Positions 61,901-64,000 of a stretch of 64,000 bases of DNA are shown piece after piece (positions within the stretch are counted from its first letter, which is position 1; each line of letters starts with the position of its first letter). The stretch spans positions 238,274 through 302,273 of the forward strand of contig JAQGDQ010000282.1 of NCBI GenBank assembly GCA_030141605.1, read 5' to 3'. The translations under genes and the position numbers were made by a program. The notes below the pieces were generated by a model. That model worked only from the letters and a program-made list of their open reading frames with translations. It was not told the DNA's origin and ran no database searches. The stretch is from Tubiluchus corallicola. Its lineage: Eukaryota; Priapulida; Priapulimorpha; Priapulimorphida; Tubiluchidae.

Positions 61901-63860
61901 TTTCTTTTGTCTTCTCTTCTTCTTTTTTTAATTCGGCATTATTTAGTCTTTCTGTGTCTTTTAACTTTCTGTATGTCCTTGTCACGTTTAAGAAGTCATC
62001 AACACGCGTCGTGTAAAGGCATCGCGAGTCAGAAGCGTGTAGTAGAAATCCTATTTATCAGAAGCCCAGCATTACAGTGGACCGTGCGCGTTCGCATCAC
62101 TGTTATTAATAGCCCATTATAGCCCTAATAACGGAGCTGGCAAGCTGGTAGAGATCATTTTATGTAATTGGCCGCACTATCCACTCTTCTTTTCATGGAC
62201 ACTGATGATGGAGATGCGTCTGAGCATTATAGGAGAGCGCACGAATGCATGGTAGTTTGTATGCCAGCGATCACCTCTGTAGGGCAATCTAATACTGTCA
62301 TCTCGTCTCCCAAGAGAGCAATTTCTTCACGCTGGCCGGAAACTGATGCAAACTGGCTTCATAATTCAACTGACGACTAAATAGTTTCCAAAGATGAGTG
62401 CATTTGAAATGGTCAGATAAATTATGTGTGATAAAATTACTAGAGTACCTGCACCCAGGTAATTAGTAACGTTTATATTGTAAATGTAATTATTTTGTAA
62501 ATAGTACAATTTGAATCCGAAGGCAACCGTGTAATGTAAGATCATGGCATCATTAAAACTGAGGGTACTCGCGGAAGATCCACATTCTCATTTGAACTCT
62601 CCGTTTCACCATCTATTTAATTTGGTTATTCTTGACTTTGTGGCCTTGACTTTTCACATTTTGAACAAAGAAAAACTGGTTTCAAAAAAGTCTTGCCCAG
62701 ACCAGTCCCTGCGCCAAATACGTTTGCGATTAATTTAGCAATAGTAATTTCACCAATTTTGATTTTACTGTGCAGGCACATAGACAAGAGAGCTGCGACT
62801 AAACATTTTACACTCGCACCGGCTACAGTCAGCGTTGGTTTAACCCTCTGCTATGAAACCACGAAGCGGTGCCTGTTAAAAATTAATGGATGTCACGAGC
62901 CTCTGCCCGTGAAAGAGCAGCTAACTAACTTAGTTATACGTGACAACAATCTACATTTAGCAGATAATGCGATTATGCATTGATGTGAAAAGCAAGGTAC
63001 CTTAGCACAATCAGAAGCTGCGGATGGCTTCCATCCTACACATGTTAATCTGAGGGCGTAGACCTCTCGCAGTTAACGGGATGGCATCAGCTGAAACTTT
63101 GCATTAAACTTCGTCCATTAAGCATTAAAACCATTTGTAGTTTCGCTGCTGATTCTAGCAGCTCTAATTAGTAATTTGCCATCCATCAATTCATTACGTT
63201 AACTTACATTGTACAAGGAAAGCGAATACATTCTGATATTAATAATATCACCTGCACGTTGAAAAATACACACATTTGACATAAGCTATATAGTCAAATA
63301 ACAACATATGGAAATTACGCACATTTGACATGAGCTTTGCATTTCAAAACAAGTGTGAAATAAACGTTTTTACTGCGGCTTTTTCAGAATTTTCCTAGAC
63401 GTTTTGTATTTTAACTAGTATTTATATAAAATTCGTAAAGTGACTTTGGCTTTGTGCAAAATGAACATAACTTAAGTTGAATTGAATTTTCCTAGCTATT
63501 TTGTACATTACCTATATAGAAAGCATAAAACAACTTAGCTAAACTAAACAAATAATTCAAGTAAAATTGAGTGAGTTAATTATTTTATTGGCGGTGGGTG
63601 CAACGTCAGTATCTCTGACATGCTGCTCGATCAGGTTGATCATTTTCCATATCGAGTAAGCCTGGGACCAGATTCATTGAAGTTCTTACGATCAACTAGT
63701 TTGTCTGTAAGAATGTTTTTAAAGCTACGGACGGATTCGTTAAGCCAGTTTTCCTAAAAATCTTCTAAATTGTTTGCAACAATACGCAAAACTTAATTAG
63801 AGCTTGCGTAAATACAGTTAATTTTGCATCCTGTGCATAGTTTAAGTGGTATGACTGGTA
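61901..63860. other. Intergenic, no supported gene
   Basis: Short frames at 62168-62380, 62544-62738 and 62693-62983 lack recognisable domains. The tract at 63250-63330 repeats CACATTTGACAT with AGCT twice at a spacing of about 62 bp. Confidence 0.4.
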
Positions 63861-63867
63861 TTGTCAT

Positions 63868-63997
<130 letters not shown>

Positions 63998-64000
63998 CCA

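Overview
The window is animal (metazoan) nuclear DNA. Its genes are split by GT-AG introns, intergenic and intronic space is large and AT-rich, and it carries long microsatellites, miniature inverted-repeat transposons and decayed LINEs. The gene set (a gustatory-receptor-like 7TM protein, a secreted DOMON/EGF protein, an LRR-Ig receptor, and the tail of a PTPN1/PTPN2-type phosphatase) fits a non-vertebrate, probably marine, animal. I cannot fix the phylum from sequence alone.

Layout. (1) 1-1134 (+): the last two coding exons of an ER-anchored tyrosine phosphatase, followed by long AT-rich 3' sequence. (2) 5257-15494 (-): a gustatory-receptor-like locus. A complete four-exon gene (exons 9970-8810, 8493-8431, 7216-7127, 5385-5257; 480 residues) ends in the family signature TYFILIVQF. 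Upstream lies a second, near-identical and intact long first exon (12675-11539) and then a broken third copy (15494-15075). I found no second set of small 3' exons, so the locus looks like alternative first exons sharing one C-terminal module, as known for some insect Gr genes. The last intron holds about 1.3 kb of degenerate tandem copies of the exon 3/intron 3 splice-donor junction, interrupted by a 301-bp MITE. (3) 16275-31189 (+): a 16-exon gene for a secreted protein of 934 residues: signal peptide, an N-terminal-His domain resembling lytic polysaccharide monooxygenases (LPMO), two EGF-like modules, a DOMON domain interrupted by a roughly 315-residue acidic insertion with a 12-residue tandem repeat, and a second DOMON. 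All exon phases join. (4) 37688-39502 (-): a 604-residue LRR-Ig transmembrane receptor whose coding sequence is one exon, ending in a class I PDZ ligand (ETDL). (5) 40-64 kb: no convincing host gene. It contains compound microsatellites, a 438-bp TIR element, two hAT-like non-autonomous elements with 8-bp target duplications, two LINE 3' fragments and a terminal 107-base T tract.

The genes do not form a pathway. The most unusual parts are the receptor locus (duplicated first exons, amplified splice-donor array) and the LPMO-like/EGF/DOMON protein. Both gene models were assembled by hand from reading frame, splice consensus and phase, and transcripts would settle them.
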